Origin: Mesorhizobium sp. CA8
GTDB lineage: Bacteria > Pseudomonadota > Alphaproteobacteria > Rhizobiales > Rhizobiaceae
Direction of reading: 5' to 3'
Assembly (NCBI RefSeq): GCF_020164955.1
Contig: NZ_JAIUHG010000026.1
Span: 35,643 to 99,642, forward strand
DNA length: 64,000 bases
The notes beneath the pieces are model-generated. The model was not told the DNA's origin. It ran no database searches and worked only from the letters and a program-made list of their open reading frames with translations. Position 1 is the stretch's first letter. Every line of letters begins with the position of its first letter. A program made the position numbers and the translations under genes. Shown piece by piece: positions 1 through 9,110 of this stretch.

Positions 1-188
1 AGCCATTGTCACCAACAAGCGCGGTCGTGGATGGCGGCAGCTGTGGACAGGCCAGGAAGGTCTCGGCCGATTTTTCCTTCGAGGACGGATTAATTAACCT
101 GCCGTCTGACGGTGCGACATCGAAGTCGGCGAACGCCGGCGGATACCAGTGTCTTCGCACGCACGGCACCCGGACCCGGGTTCGCAAC

Positions 189-506
189 TCAGTCCCCAGG
201 GATCCAAATGCTAACCTGCCCTCGGAGGGGAGTTAGGGCGTTCTGCGCGCATCTGACCAAAACGCTGGACGTGAAGGTCCTATCGCAATGCCGTTGGCCT
301 CTTGGTGCGAGCGCAAGATCGAAGTAGCCTGGCAGTTGCTGGCGCTTGTCACGGATCGACGCTGTCGTGTCGGGATCGGCTGGCCGAAGGACGACCATTC
401 GTGCTCGGCGTCTGGGGAAGATTTGGCCTGCCGGAAAAATCAGGGCGAGGCCGCATATCACCAAGATAGTTGTGAACGTGTTTACAATGATCTCGCCCAG
501 CCGCAT
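189..506 (-). CDS. possible small membrane protein downstream of methyltransferase
   Basis: An ATG 22 bases after the stop of the minus-strand methyltransferase opens a frame of about 105 codons. Residues 8-25 form one hydrophobic helix (NTFTTILVICGLALIFPAG), followed by an arginine-rich stretch, as in a single-pass membrane anchor. The rest has no motif I recognise. Same-strand spacing would allow co-transcription with the methyltransferase. The C-terminal half reads like non-coding sequence, so it may be a chance frame or a truncated gene. Confidence 0.2.
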   Translation of the reverse strand: MRLGEIIVNTFTTILVICGLALIFPAGQIFPRRRARMVVLRPADPDTTASIRDKRQQLPGYFDLALAPRGQRHCDRTFTSSVLVRCAQNALTPLRGQVSIWIPGD

Positions 507-528
507 CGCGATCCACCGCGTGCGCTGT

Positions 529-1572
529 CTAACCCCGTTTTCCGATGACGCCGTAAAGCACGTTTCGGTTCTCGCCGAAGAACACTTGCGCCTCGACCGT
601 GTTGCGGTCGACGCTCCCATTGATGATGTTCCACATATCGGCCTCAGATCGCAGCAGCAGCACCCAGTCCATAAACGTTTCGCGGTATCCGGCGTCGGGA
701 TTGCCCTCGGCGTAGTTCGCGAACAGGAACGTGCCGCCGGGCTTCAGCATCTGCATGCAGTGTTTCGTGAGTTTCACTGCGACATTGTGCGCAAGATAGT
801 CGTAAAGGCCCGAGGCATAGATGAGATCGAACTTGCCGAGCCTATGACCCCTAGCGAGCACGGTCCTCACCGAACCGTCCAATGCCTCGACCGCTGTGCC
901 CTGGAATTCGCGCGCGATCAGGCCGACGCTCTGCGGGTCCTGATCGAGTGCAACCCAGCGCTTGATGTGCCCTTCCGCCAGCGCCGCCGAACGATTGGCC
1001 TCCCGCAAATGGCCGGCAGCTATTGCCAGAACCTCGGTTTCCGGCCCGTTTCTGGCCGCGGTCTCATCGACATAGCGGGTCAGAAGATCGCGCCGCTCCC
1101 GTGCAGCGATGCAGGACGGCACATTCTTGGTATGGCTGTAGAGCGCCGTGCCGATCTCGGAGGCGTTCGCCACGCTGTCGGCCACATGAGGGTCGCAATA
1201 GATGTAGTCGAGCAGCTGCGCGTCGCCGGAATAACCCCTGGGCTTTGTGAAAGACCAGCGCGTCAGCGGGTCTTCGAGAAAGTATTCCAGGATTGGATGG
1301 TTCTGCGCCACCGGTATTAAGGATTGCCAGACATCGGGGCGAAGCCTGGATCGCAGTGCGTTGAGCGTCGACAGCAGGCGGCTAACAAGATCGGCCGGGT
1401 TCTTACCTCGTTCGATCTGCTGGCTGGTCGTGTGCAGGATGAGCGCAAGCTCAGCGCGTGCGGTTTCGAACGCTTCGCCATGATGTTCTGGTTTTCGATG
1501 TAGGTTGGCGGCGATTATCTCGGCTGTAATCAGGCTTTGGCCATCTAAGACGGTTCGCACGCGCCGCTCCAT
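529..1572 (-). CDS. class I SAM-dependent methyltransferase
   Basis: A 347-residue protein with a roughly 100-residue N-terminal helical region, then a GYSGDAQLLDYIY motif near residue 115, then a Rossmann methyltransferase core. The core has a motif-I-like segment (EVLAIAAGHLRE), an acidic residue after beta-2 (WVALDQDP) and a post-motif segment (FDLIYASGLYDYL). The GYxGDAxLLDxIY signature is one I associate with bacterial methyltransferases annotated as extracellular-factor or hydroxy-fatty-acid methyl ester synthases, so a fatty-acyl or signal-lipid substrate is possible but not shown. Motif I lacks the usual GxGxG. It is divergent from the GGDEF/EAL gene at 1837. The ATG start has no obvious ribosome binding site. 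Confidence 0.8.
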   Translation of the reverse strand: MERRVRTVLDGQSLITAEIIAANLHRKPEHHGEAFETARAELALILHTTSQQIERGKNPADLVSRLLSTLNALRSRLRPDVWQSLIPVAQNHPILEYFLEDPLTRWSFTKPRGYSGDAQLLDYIYCDPHVADSVANASEIGTALYSHTKNVPSCIAARERRDLLTRYVDETAARNGPETEVLAIAAGHLREANRSAALAEGHIKRWVALDQDPQSVGLIAREFQGTAVEALDGSVRTVLARGHRLGKFDLIYASGLYDYLAHNVAVKLTKHCMQMLKPGGTFLFANYAEGNPDAGYRETFMDWVLLLRSEADMWNIINGSVDRNTVEAQVFFGENRNVLYGVIGKRG

Positions 1573-1836
1573 AGTTAACAGGCAGTTAACTTATTGCGTA
1601 GAATGCGTCATTTGCCAATGCCGGCTCGGACGCATTTTACCGATATGATTAATTCTCCGTTAACCATTTCAGATGTTTGAGCATCTCCTGGCTCGGAGTC
1701 CGGGTTCCAGTTAATGCAAACTTGGCCTGCGCCAGTGCAATGATTGCGTGGCAAACCGTGTCCCAAGGAGTCGACGCGTGGGGCAGAAGCTGGAAAGGAT
1801 CTCGCAACGCAAAACCCCGTTCAGCGGGGGGGTGCT

Positions 1837-3843
1837 GTGAACTACCGCGTCTCCTCCGCATTGGCCGATATGGCGCATGTGGAGCCGCACGAATCCCGCT
1901 GCGAGCCGGGGCGTGACGAGCTCCGCGTCCTCTATCGAGCGGAAGCCCAGGCGAAACGAAGAACGGAAGCCAGGCCTGGGCTATGGATGGCAGTCGCCAT
2001 TTATTTGACGTTTTCGGCAACGGATCTGCTGCTGATACCGGACGTGGCGGCCTATACGATTGTAGCCCGCTTCGTCGTCGGCATAACAGCCTTGCTGATT
2101 TTGGAAGAACAGCTTCGCCGCGGGGTCGCGACGGAATGGCTCGATTTGACTTGCGCCGGAGCCATCATTTTCGGTTATGTCGGTTGGCTTTGCCCAGCCT
2201 TTACCGGCGCCGACAAGGAAAGCGTTGGGTACTACATGGTGTTCGGCACGATTTTCATGATGAGTGCCAATCTTTTCTTCACGTTCAGCTTCAAGTTGTC
2301 GATAGTAACGTCAACAATAATAATGTTAATATTGTACCTGGTAAACTATTTTTTGCCCGCTACATTAACCTACAAGATGGTGTTCGCGACCTTCTACGTG
2401 TCGTGCTTTACGTTCACGTCATATGTGAACTGGAAGCTGAATGGGGAGCGCTACAACGTCTTCCTGAACGCCCTGGAAGCCAAAATTCAGCACAGGGAGG
2501 CCACAGAGCGCGGCAAGGCCCTGCTGCGGCTATCGCGGACAGACCCGCTTACGGGGCTGGAGAATAGGCGGGCAATCGATGAGAAGCTGCGTGACTACTG
2601 GAGCGACTGGCAACAGCTAGGCAACGGTTTCGCGGCCATCCTTATCGACGTGGATTTCTTCAAGAAATTCAATGACTGCTATGGCCATCAGGAAGGCGAC
2701 CGTTGCTTGATCCATGTCGCCAATGCGCTTCGCGATCTCATTAAGCAATATGACGGTTCGATCGGGCGCTACGGCGGCGAGGAATTCATCGTGCTGGTCC
2801 GTATGGACAAGAAGGAGCGGGTCGCGGAGCTAGCGGAAGCCATTTGCCTCACAGTGGAAAGGCTGGCTCTTACCCACGAGCTGCGGCGTGACGGCATCTC
2901 GATCGTCACGGCGAGCGTCGGCGCCGCCTTGACCAGAGTGCAGGCTGGCGCAAAGCTGGAGAAGATCATTCACGAGGCTGATCGCGCGCTCTACCTGGCA
3001 AAAGCCGGCGGCAGGAACTGCGCTCGGCTGTTCGATCCGACCGATCCCCAGAGCAGCGACGAGAGCGAGAACATCGCGGCTTTGCTGAAAATCGCGATCG
3101 GCCAGAATCTCGTCTCGCTCGTTTACCAGCCCATCCAGGATGTCGCTTCGGGCAAGGTCCACGCCGCCGAGGCTTTGATGCGCCTCAAGATGCTGGACGG
3201 CACTTTGGTTCCGCCAAGCCTGTTCATTCCCGTGGCGGAAAGAACCGGCGCCGTCCTGGAACTCGGGCGCTGGGTGATAAGATCGGTCTGCACCGAGCTC
3301 CTGGCGGACGACCACATCGGCGTCGTCAGCGTCAACGTCTCGCCGATCCAGCTCAAGACGCCCGGTTTCGCAACGTCCGTCGCCGGCATATTGGGCGAGA
3401 CCGGTGTTGCCGGCAGCAGGCTGGCCTTCGAAATTACCGAAGGCCTCGAGATGGAGATGCATTCGGACGTTCTACGCTGCATCAGCGACCTGAAAGTGCT
3501 GGGTATCAAGATATGGCTTGATGATTTCGGGACGGGCTTCGCAGGCCTTTCGTGGCTGCGTCTCATCGATTTCGATACGGTCAAGATCGACCGTTCGTTC
3601 CTTCACGCCTGCGGTACCCAGAAGGGCATGGCGATGCTCCAGGACATCGTCGCCTTGGTCCGAAATCGCGGCCCCAAAATCCTGGTCGAGGGGGTGGAAA
3701 CCGACGAGCAGATGGCGCTCATACACGAGTTCGCCATCGACAAGGTCCAAGGTTACCGTGTTGGCCGCCCTGCTGCCGCCGGAAGCTTCCAGGCAAAGCG
3801 GACCAACCAGAAACGGCCATTTACCGTGCTAAAGTCCGCATGA
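1837..3843 (+). CDS. membrane-anchored GGDEF/EAL cyclic-di-GMP enzyme
   Basis: This makes and/or degrades cyclic-di-GMP at the inner membrane. The N-terminal half has about six hydrophobic helices acting as a sensor, then a GGDEF domain with an intact RYGGEEF site and an EAL domain. The EAL domain keeps the usual residues: EAL, NVSP, EITE, DDFGTG, KIDRSF, EGVET and QGY. The inhibitory RxxD site upstream of GGEEF reads KQYD, so product inhibition may be lost. I prefer the GTG at 1837 because a G-rich Shine-Dalgarno run (1825-1832) sits five bases upstream; the frame is open from a TTG at 1744 and an ATG lies at 1870. It stands alone, divergent from the methyltransferase. Confidence 0.9.
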   Translation: MNYRVSSALADMAHVEPHESRCEPGRDELRVLYRAEAQAKRRTEARPGLWMAVAIYLTFSATDLLLIPDVAAYTIVARFVVGITALLILEEQLRRGVATEWLDLTCAGAIIFGYVGWLCPAFTGADKESVGYYMVFGTIFMMSANLFFTFSFKLSIVTSTIIMLILYLVNYFLPATLTYKMVFATFYVSCFTFTSYVNWKLNGERYNVFLNALEAKIQHREATERGKALLRLSRTDPLTGLENRRAIDEKLRDYWSDWQQLGNGFAAILIDVDFFKKFNDCYGHQEGDRCLIHVANALRDLIKQYDGSIGRYGGEEFIVLVRMDKKERVAELAEAICLTVERLALTHELRRDGISIVTASVGAALTRVQAGAKLEKIIHEADRALYLAKAGGRNCARLFDPTDPQSSDESENIAALLKIAIGQNLVSLVYQPIQDVASGKVHAAEALMRLKMLDGTLVPPSLFIPVAERTGAVLELGRWVIRSVCTELLADDHIGVVSVNVSPIQLKTPGFATSVAGILGETGVAGSRLAFEITEGLEMEMHSDVLRCISDLKVLGIKIWLDDFGTGFAGLSWLRLIDFDTVKIDRSFLHACGTQKGMAMLQDIVALVRNRGPKILVEGVETDEQMALIHEFAIDKVQGYRVGRPAAAGSFQAKRTNQKRPFTVLKSA

Positions 3844-4851
3844 CCGAGCAGGCGGCGGCGTTCAGGGTGGGAAGCCGCCGGGGCTCCGACCGGGCGGCCT
3901 TGCTGATTTTTGATCTCTGATCGGCGATCGAATGGCGGACGGGAACGGGACGCTGACACGATCCTCGCTGCTTCGCCGGCGCACCGTCGCCATGATCGCG
4001 TCGCTTGATGCGCGGTTCGCCATGCTAATGTTCGTGCTGTCTGCTCTTGATATCTCCTTCCGGACGGCGCAAAGCTTGGATGTCGTCTTTCATAATAGCG
4101 GCCCGACAGCTCCGCGTTGGGGTGCGTTGGGTTGAACCGCCGGGCCTAACCGACTCGGTAGGGGAAGAGTCGGCTAAAACGCGAGGCTAAATTAGCGCCC
4201 CCGCATTGATATAGATGTTTATGTCTTTCCACCGGTTTCGTAGCTCCATTGGTCGCGCCAGCAGCAACGGCATCGCCGCTGCGGGTATCAGGAGTCGCCG
4301 CCATGTTTGAACCCAGCTGCCGGTAGCGCTCGGCCCTACCGTGCGGCTGAACCCTTGCATTCCACACGCTGGCTTGGACCGGCGTGCATCTTACAACATC
4401 GGCATCGTGGGTCCGTCTGCTTAGATGCTTGGGCTTCTCAAAGAGGTGGAGGTTTTCGGGGTATCCAAGCCTGAGCGCGGCGTTGCAATCTGGTATCTTT
4501 GGGCTGATAGGACGCTTTCGATGGCGTCAGCGGGCGCCTTTCAGCCGACTATGACGGGGCTATGCTCGCCAGCACCTGAATGAACATCTGCGGAAGCAGT
4601 TTTCCGTCGGGATTTACGAGTTGGCGGATAAGGCGTTCGTCTCACGCGCTTTGCGACTGGCGGGGCAAGGCACAGGTGCGCCGGGACACGCAGGCTCTCC
4701 GTCGTTGTCATTTAAATTAGCCTGGACCAGGCCGATTCTGTCGATCGGCATCTTGCCCCGGGCCGGGTCACCACTTTCCTGGGATTGCCCAGCTGGAAAG
4801 AGCGTCGGTCTCCAGATCATGTCGGTTGCGCGCGCCCGTGGCCCACAGGCA
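3844..4851. other. intergenic, no convincing gene
   Basis: About 1 kb between the GGDEF/EAL gene and the SCPU operon. Open frames here are short and lack family motifs or ribosome binding sites. The recognisable content is copy 1 of the three-copy dispersed element at 4060-4215. The remainder, 4216-4851, shows nothing I can name. Confidence 0.6.
4060..4215 (+). repeat. dispersed gene-3'-end/hairpin element, copy 1
   Basis: This matches the minus strands of 38440-38640 and 41655-41870. The shared core runs from a coding-like tail (RRKAW) through a conserved stretch that includes gttgggttgaaccgccgggc to a hairpin whose arms are ccgactc (4150-4156) and gagtcgg (4167-4173), followed by gctaaattagc. 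Upstream of the core this copy has diverged. The conservation of the downstream part exceeds that of the coding tail, which suggests a structured RNA or terminator function. Confidence 0.7.
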
Positions 4852-5334
4852 TCATTCGCAGCGGACAGTGACCTCGGCCTGATAACTGCCTGCCGGGAAG
4901 ATGCCCGGCGACTTTGTGGCGGTCAGATCGACCTGGATCGTATGGGTCCCGTTGGTCAGCTTTTGCGGCGAGCTGCCCGGGACATCCAGCCCCGAGCCGT
5001 CGAGGCGGAAGACGGAGGCGAAGGTGAGGTTGGTGTCGCCGCCGGTCGGCGCGGACGTGAATGCGGCCGGCGCGGGCGCGGAAACGGTATAGCAGTCTAG
5101 CAGGTTTAGGATGGAACACAGCGTCGAGTTCGCGGTGATGGTGGCGCCGGCGCTCGAGCCGCCCGCCTGCTTGGAGCCGAAGATGTTGATAGCGGGGTTC
5201 GATTTCATCGTTCCCGGTGCCCCGATCACGATTGTGCAGGTGCCGATGATCGCCGCCTGCGCCGGGAGACAGACCCAGGCAAGCGCTGCCAACGCCAACA
5301 GCGCGCGGCTATTTCCGTTTCTTTTTCTTTTCAC
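4852..5334 (-). CDS. secreted spore-coat-U-like (SCPU) pilin-type protein
   Basis: A signal peptide (NSRALLALAALAWVCLPAQA) precedes a small beta-rich domain with conserved cysteines and the terminal YQAEVTVRCE, typical of spore coat U/Csu pilus subunits assembled outside the cell by donor-strand exchange. The frame is open further upstream, but a GTG at 5334 or 5337 places the signal peptide correctly and overlaps the previous gene by about 26 bases, which suggests translational coupling. It is the last gene of a four-gene minus-strand operon. A subunit role is inferred from family and context. Confidence 0.75.
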   Translation of the reverse strand: MKRKRNGNSRALLALAALAWVCLPAQAAIIGTCTIVIGAPGTMKSNPAINIFGSKQAGGSSAGATITANSTLCSILNLLDCYTVSAPAPAAFTSAPTGGDTNLTFASVFRLDGSGLDVPGSSPQKLTNGTHTIQVDLTATKSPGIFPAGSYQAEVTVRCE

Positions 5335-5884
5335 CACCGGCCGTGCCTCTGATACTCCAGCCTTCGTTGGCCCATCCCCTTGATTTGGCTTGGGCCGCGC
5401 TGACTTGAGCCGCGCCGGCTTGGGGTTCGGCGCCCTGGGGTGGAGAGGCGGCCACACTCCCCACGGTCTGGCCGTCGGCGCCGAGGCCCATTTTGAGCAG
5501 CTTCAATTCAAGCTGCAGGCGCTCGACTTCCAGCTCGTAGAGGCGGCTGCAATCGACGCGTTTCGGCGTCCGCCCGATCGGGATCACCACGCGGCCATAG
5601 GTGGCGATGTCGCTGTTGGCCTGGTTGCTGTTGTTATTGCCGCGGATGATGCCGAGGTCGAGATAGGCGCCGCTGCCGGAAACGGCCGAGCGGCAGGTGG
5701 TGCCATCGCTGGCATGAACCTCGTCCTGGCCCTGGGGCAGGGTGACGCCGGGCAGGCTGAAACCGGTCTGGTTCTGGTTCAGGTTCAGGTTCAGGATATC
5801 CTCGGCAAGCCCCTGACTGACGGCAGCCAGGGCGGGCAGCAAGGACAAGGTCAGAACCTGCGATGCCCGAAGAACTTTCCGCAT
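5309..5884 (-). CDS. exported protein of unknown function in SCPU operon
   Basis: A 191-residue protein with a Sec signal peptide (QVLTLSLLPALAAVSQGLA). A low-complexity asparagine/leucine segment follows (residues 30-40), then a central part with a cysteine pair, a helical heptad-like stretch (ELEVERLQLELKLLKMGL) and a lysine-rich tail. It overlaps the chaperone gene upstream by 34 bases and the SCPU gene downstream by about 26, so all are probably translated together. In classical Csu operons an 800-residue usher lies in this neighbourhood; this protein is far too small to be one. It could be a pilus accessory or outer-membrane factor. I do not recognise the family. Confidence 0.7.
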   Translation of the reverse strand: MRKVLRASQVLTLSLLPALAAVSQGLAEDILNLNLNQNQTGFSLPGVTLPQGQDEVHASDGTTCRSAVSGSGAYLDLGIIRGNNNSNQANSDIATYGRVVIPIGRTPKRVDCSRLYELEVERLQLELKLLKMGLGADGQTVGSVAASPPQGAEPQAGAAQVSAAQAKSRGWANEGWSIRGTAGGEKKKKRK

Positions 5885-6261
5885 ATCTGTGCCCTTATCT
5901 GGGTCTGCTCGCTTGGAAAGGGGATACTCTCGGTACAGATGCGCACTTTGCGCTCATTCGCGCCGTCGAACGGCACGACCACTAGGACAGGGCGCGAGGC
6001 CTGGCCGGCCAGAAGGAAGGTGCCCGGCGTGATCCTGGCCGCGACCGGCTGGAAATCCTGGTCGTAGACATGGACCTCGACCCGGATGCGCTGGTTGTAC
6101 GGATTACCCGGAAAGACGCGGACGGCAAAGGCATCGGTGAAGGATCGCACCTCACCCCGCATCGGCGTCATCGACTGGGCGATCGCTGCAACGGGAGACA
6201 GCGCGGCGATCAGGCCCGCCCCAAGCATTGAAATTCTTCTCAAGGACCGATCCTTTCGCAT
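5851..6261 (-). CDS. fimbrial-type periplasmic chaperone (short)
   Basis: A 136-residue exported protein with a signal peptide ending near IAAIAQS. The mature part resembles the N-terminal immunoglobulin domain of PapD/CsuC chaperones: a beta strand with RVEVHVYDQDFQPV, then FLLAGQASRPVLVVVPF and a closing RKVRICTES. The second domain of a full chaperone (about 220-240 residues) is absent, so this is either a one-domain variant or a chaperone-derived protein. The start lies five bases after the restored stop of the upstream SCPU gene. It is expected to hold SCPU subunits in the periplasm. Confidence 0.65.
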   Translation of the reverse strand: MRKDRSLRRISMLGAGLIAALSPVAAIAQSMTPMRGEVRSFTDAFAVRVFPGNPYNQRIRVEVHVYDQDFQPVAARITPGTFLLAGQASRPVLVVVPFDGANERKVRICTESIPFPSEQTQIRAQICGKFFGHRRF

Positions 6262-6266
6262 TAGGA

Positions 6267-6736
6267 CTATTCGCAGCGCAGCGTCACCGTCGCCTGATAG
6301 TTGCCGGCGGAGAACCGGTTCGTGCCGCTCTTGGTGCCGCGAGATTGACCGCCACCGTCGATGTGCCCGGCACCGTCAGCGCGGTTGCGGTGCCGGTTTC
6401 GGCAATCGTCTGCGCGCCTGAAGTGGCGAAGGTCGGGATCCATGTCGTCGCCGTGGTGTCCGAGACCGGCACGGTCGTCGTGGTCACGGGGTCCACGCTG
6501 AGCGAGACGCCGCCCGTCGTATCGACCTGAGCGCTGCCTGCCGAGCCGGCGGCATTATGTGAGCTCAGCGACTGAAGATTGCTGCTCACGGTCATAGTGC
6601 CGTTGGAGTTGATCGTGATAGTGCAGGTCGCGGTGACCGTGCCGCTGAACAGCACATTTCCGGTGGCGGCCGATGCCCTCTGGCCAGCGCAGACGGCCAG
6701 CAGGCTCGCAGCCATGATGGCGCGAAAGAACTTCAT
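6267..6736 (-). pseudogene. SCPU-like secreted protein, frameshifted near its C terminus
   Basis: The ATG at 6736 has a good ribosome binding site (aagaggga). The protein begins with a signal peptide ending RASAA and continues as a Ser/Thr-rich SCPU domain with an early cysteine (TATCTITI). The original frame ends in an unrelated tail at 6284. Adding one base near 6341 restores the family ending, with FSAGNYQATVTLRCE and a stop at 6267, five bases before the chaperone start. That fit strongly suggests a single-base deletion, either a sequencing error or a recent mutation. It is the first gene of the operon, so its promoter should lie in 6737-6880. Confidence 0.75.
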
Positions 6737-7021
6737 TGAGATCCCTCTTTCGAGCCGGACGATGCGGCTCAACGTAGGGCTTATCATCCATTCGTCGTGG
6801 TTAATTTAGCGTTAATTAATATACGTTCGGTAAGCAGTTCCAAGAATGTCGGTCTGAACCCCAGGTTGTTACAGGTTGCATTTCATGGTTAAAACGGTTC
6901 ACCTGCTTGTCTTGTCCCAATTTATTCTTCAATGCGCGACCTGCCCGATCATGGCCGATCTGATGACGTTGTGCCTCGTTCCGCGCGACATCGTTGTCGC
7001 AGCGATTGAGACCACTAGACG
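6737..7021. promoter_or_regulatory. upstream region of the SCPU operon
   Basis: This AT-richer stretch holds the Shine-Dalgarno of the SCPU gene and, further up, the taatttagcgttaattaata segment around 6801-6820 that could carry a promoter or regulator site. No defined -35/-10 pair can be claimed by eye. Confidence 0.25.
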
Positions 7022-7300
7022 ATGCCAAGAAGAGACTCGGCAAGCCTGCCGGCGCATGTTCCATTGGTATGGTTCGGTGGTGAACATCAACCCGGCCCTG
7101 TTCAACTTCGTCGTTGCAGCATATGAGCGCCTGAAATTCGTGGCGTCCCTCTAGCGGGAGAGGCGATTGAAGAATTCGAGGCGAGCTATCGCTATGAAGA
7201 AGAGCACAATCTTCCTCATGCTGTTGACGGAAGGCTTACCACATCGTCTGGAAGCATCGACGACCTCCTGACCGACATTGTGAATGCGACACGACTCTAG
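7022..7300 (+). pseudogene. small protein remnant with in-frame stop
   Basis: A frame from ATG 7022 runs 34 codons to a TGA at 7124. It continues in the same frame through an acidic, coding-looking stretch (EAIEEFEASYRYEEEHNLP) to a TAG at 7298. No family is recognised. The uninterrupted second half suggests a short gene inactivated by one stop; a chance frame cannot be excluded. Confidence 0.3.
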
Positions 7301-7347
7301 GCCAAGTATGGCGGCCATCCGGTCGGCCACAAAGTACGATCACGCGC

Positions 7348-8471
7348 CTAAGGCGAGACCGACGGATCCAGGAAGAACGCTGCGGCTTCCCGATCTCTTA
7401 GGCTCAGCAGGTAGTGTTCAAACGCCTTGGTCTCCGCGACCGACCGATCGAGCAATGCATTCAGTAGGCTCAGGCTTCGCTGTTCCCGCTCCCCCAGGCC
7501 GCGCCGCGCAGCCATTAATCCCGCGTCGTCTGACGAGCAGACGAACGAGAGGAATTTGCCGAGAATACCGACGATGATATCGGACAGTTGAATACCAGGT
7601 TCGTCATGGGAAATCGCAAAGTGTTTCAGCTCGCGATCGCGGTCGGTGAATGACAACCGCTCGATACGCTCCTTCACGATCTCCTCAACGCCGAGGATGT
7701 GCTGGGAGTTCTTGAAGAGACAGAGCCTCTGCACATAAAAGCGCGCGCAACTCTCGACCAGCACGTTGGGTGTCTCGTCCTCAAGATAAGGAAGGGCATC
7801 GAGCGGTTCCGCAATCTGAAGCACACCTTTCAGCATCATGTGGTTGAACTGCGGGAGCAACTCCCGCCGGTGCTCCAGGAGATCGAGGAGTTCGGCCACG
7901 AAAGCCGGCCGCCGTTCTGGCCCCACATCCGGGTACCGGTAGCGAATGAAAATATCAACGGTGTCGTCGCAGTCGTGGCGGAGGAGCGTATAAAGGTCAT
8001 TCTTGAGCTGAGACGCAACCGCCAGCAGAGCGGCCGCGGCTCGCGCTTTCAGAATTGAGTCGATTGTATCCACAATCGACCAATAGAGCGGAATAATCGA
8101 GTATTGGACGAACAGCTCCTGTTCGATGAGCCATTTCAGGAAAATCTCCAACCTTGGCGCGTTGAGCAGCTCAAGAATTTCTCCGGCCGCCACATGCTTG
8201 AGTCTTATCTCGGGGGCATTGAGTTGCATACGTAGAGCCGAAGCTCGGCAATCGGCAACGGTCGCGGCGTCCCGCGGTGCACAATGCCGCCCACGACAAA
8301 GCACTTTGGCTCGCGCACGTTGAGCCCGTCCGATCGCACGTGCAACCGGCGAATGTTGTTCGTCTCGTCGTAGTAAATTATGTACCTATCATCAGCCTTA
8401 GCAAGGCCATGAAGGGTGATCTCACGCTCCCGGATCGACCTGACATCAATCACACTCGCTCCCTTGGTCAT
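7348..8471 (-). pseudogene. DUF3800-family protein, one-base frameshift
   Basis: The N-terminal part (ATG 8471) contains YIIYYDETNNIRRLHV and CFVVGGIVHRG, the opening of DUF3800 proteins, which are thought to have an RNase H-like fold with the early DE pair in the active site. That frame ends at 8205. The homologous continuation, starting at RMQLNAPEIRLKHVAAGE, runs in the next frame to 7348. One missing base near 8245 explains the break. Joined, the protein would be about 375 residues, a normal length. DUF3800 genes often sit in mobile or defence-rich DNA; function is unknown. Confidence 0.7.
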
Positions 8472-8689
8472 CGATCTGCGCTGCCCTGATTTCGATTGTG
8501 CGTACGCATGCGCTAGCAGTTCGACTTGCGCAGGAAATGCAAGCATGAAGTTGTTCGCTTCACGAAAGCAGAGGCGCCGAATTACGGCATAATGCTAGGT
8601 CGACGCGGAGCGAAACCAAGAATAAGATAGCGACACGTCTCATTGCTATCAAAAGTGCGCCGATCTCGCATCCGTCGTGCCGACGGTTC

Positions 8690-9110
8690 AAACCCAATCT
8701 CGCTACGCTGTGGAGGCAGTATTGCCGGCTGTACGATCTCGTCGTCAAAGAAGTGGCGCGCAGCGAACTGTGCCGACGCTTCATGGCGATCCCGGCGTCG
8801 GTCCGGTCACGGCACTTTCGTTTACGACAGCGATCGACGATCGTCACGCTTTCGCCGCTCACGCGATGTCGCGGCCCACTTCGGGCTGACCTCGCGGCGA
8901 TGGCAATCGGGCTCCTCGATTGACGTTCAGGATTGCATATCAGGAGCCGGTGACGCCGATGTTCGACGCTCGCTTTACGAGGCGGCTTCGGGGTGATGAC
9001 GCGCTTCAAGGCTCCGACAAGGTCAAGGGCTGAGGTCAGGCGATCGCCAAAACGCTCCTGACCGCCGCAAGGCCTGTGTCGCCGTGGCGTGCAAACTGGC
9101 GGTGACCATG
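8690..9110 (+). mobile_element. IS110-family transposase remnant (C-terminal part)
   Basis: Broken frames preserve IS110 transposase C-terminal signatures: WRQYCRLYDLVVKEVARSEL, then in shifted frames LCRRFMAIP and GPVTALSFTTAIDD, FRRSRDVAAHFGLTSRRWQS and DADVRRSLYEAASG. It matches the second copy at 19579-20520 closely along its length. At least two indels and the missing DEDD N-terminal half show it is dead. The ends of the element cannot be placed. Confidence 0.8.

Noticed and set aside
346..1320. 324-codon plus-strand open frame
   Set aside because: It is antisense to the methyltransferase, Arg/His-rich, without motifs or ribosome binding site; a typical GC-driven shadow.
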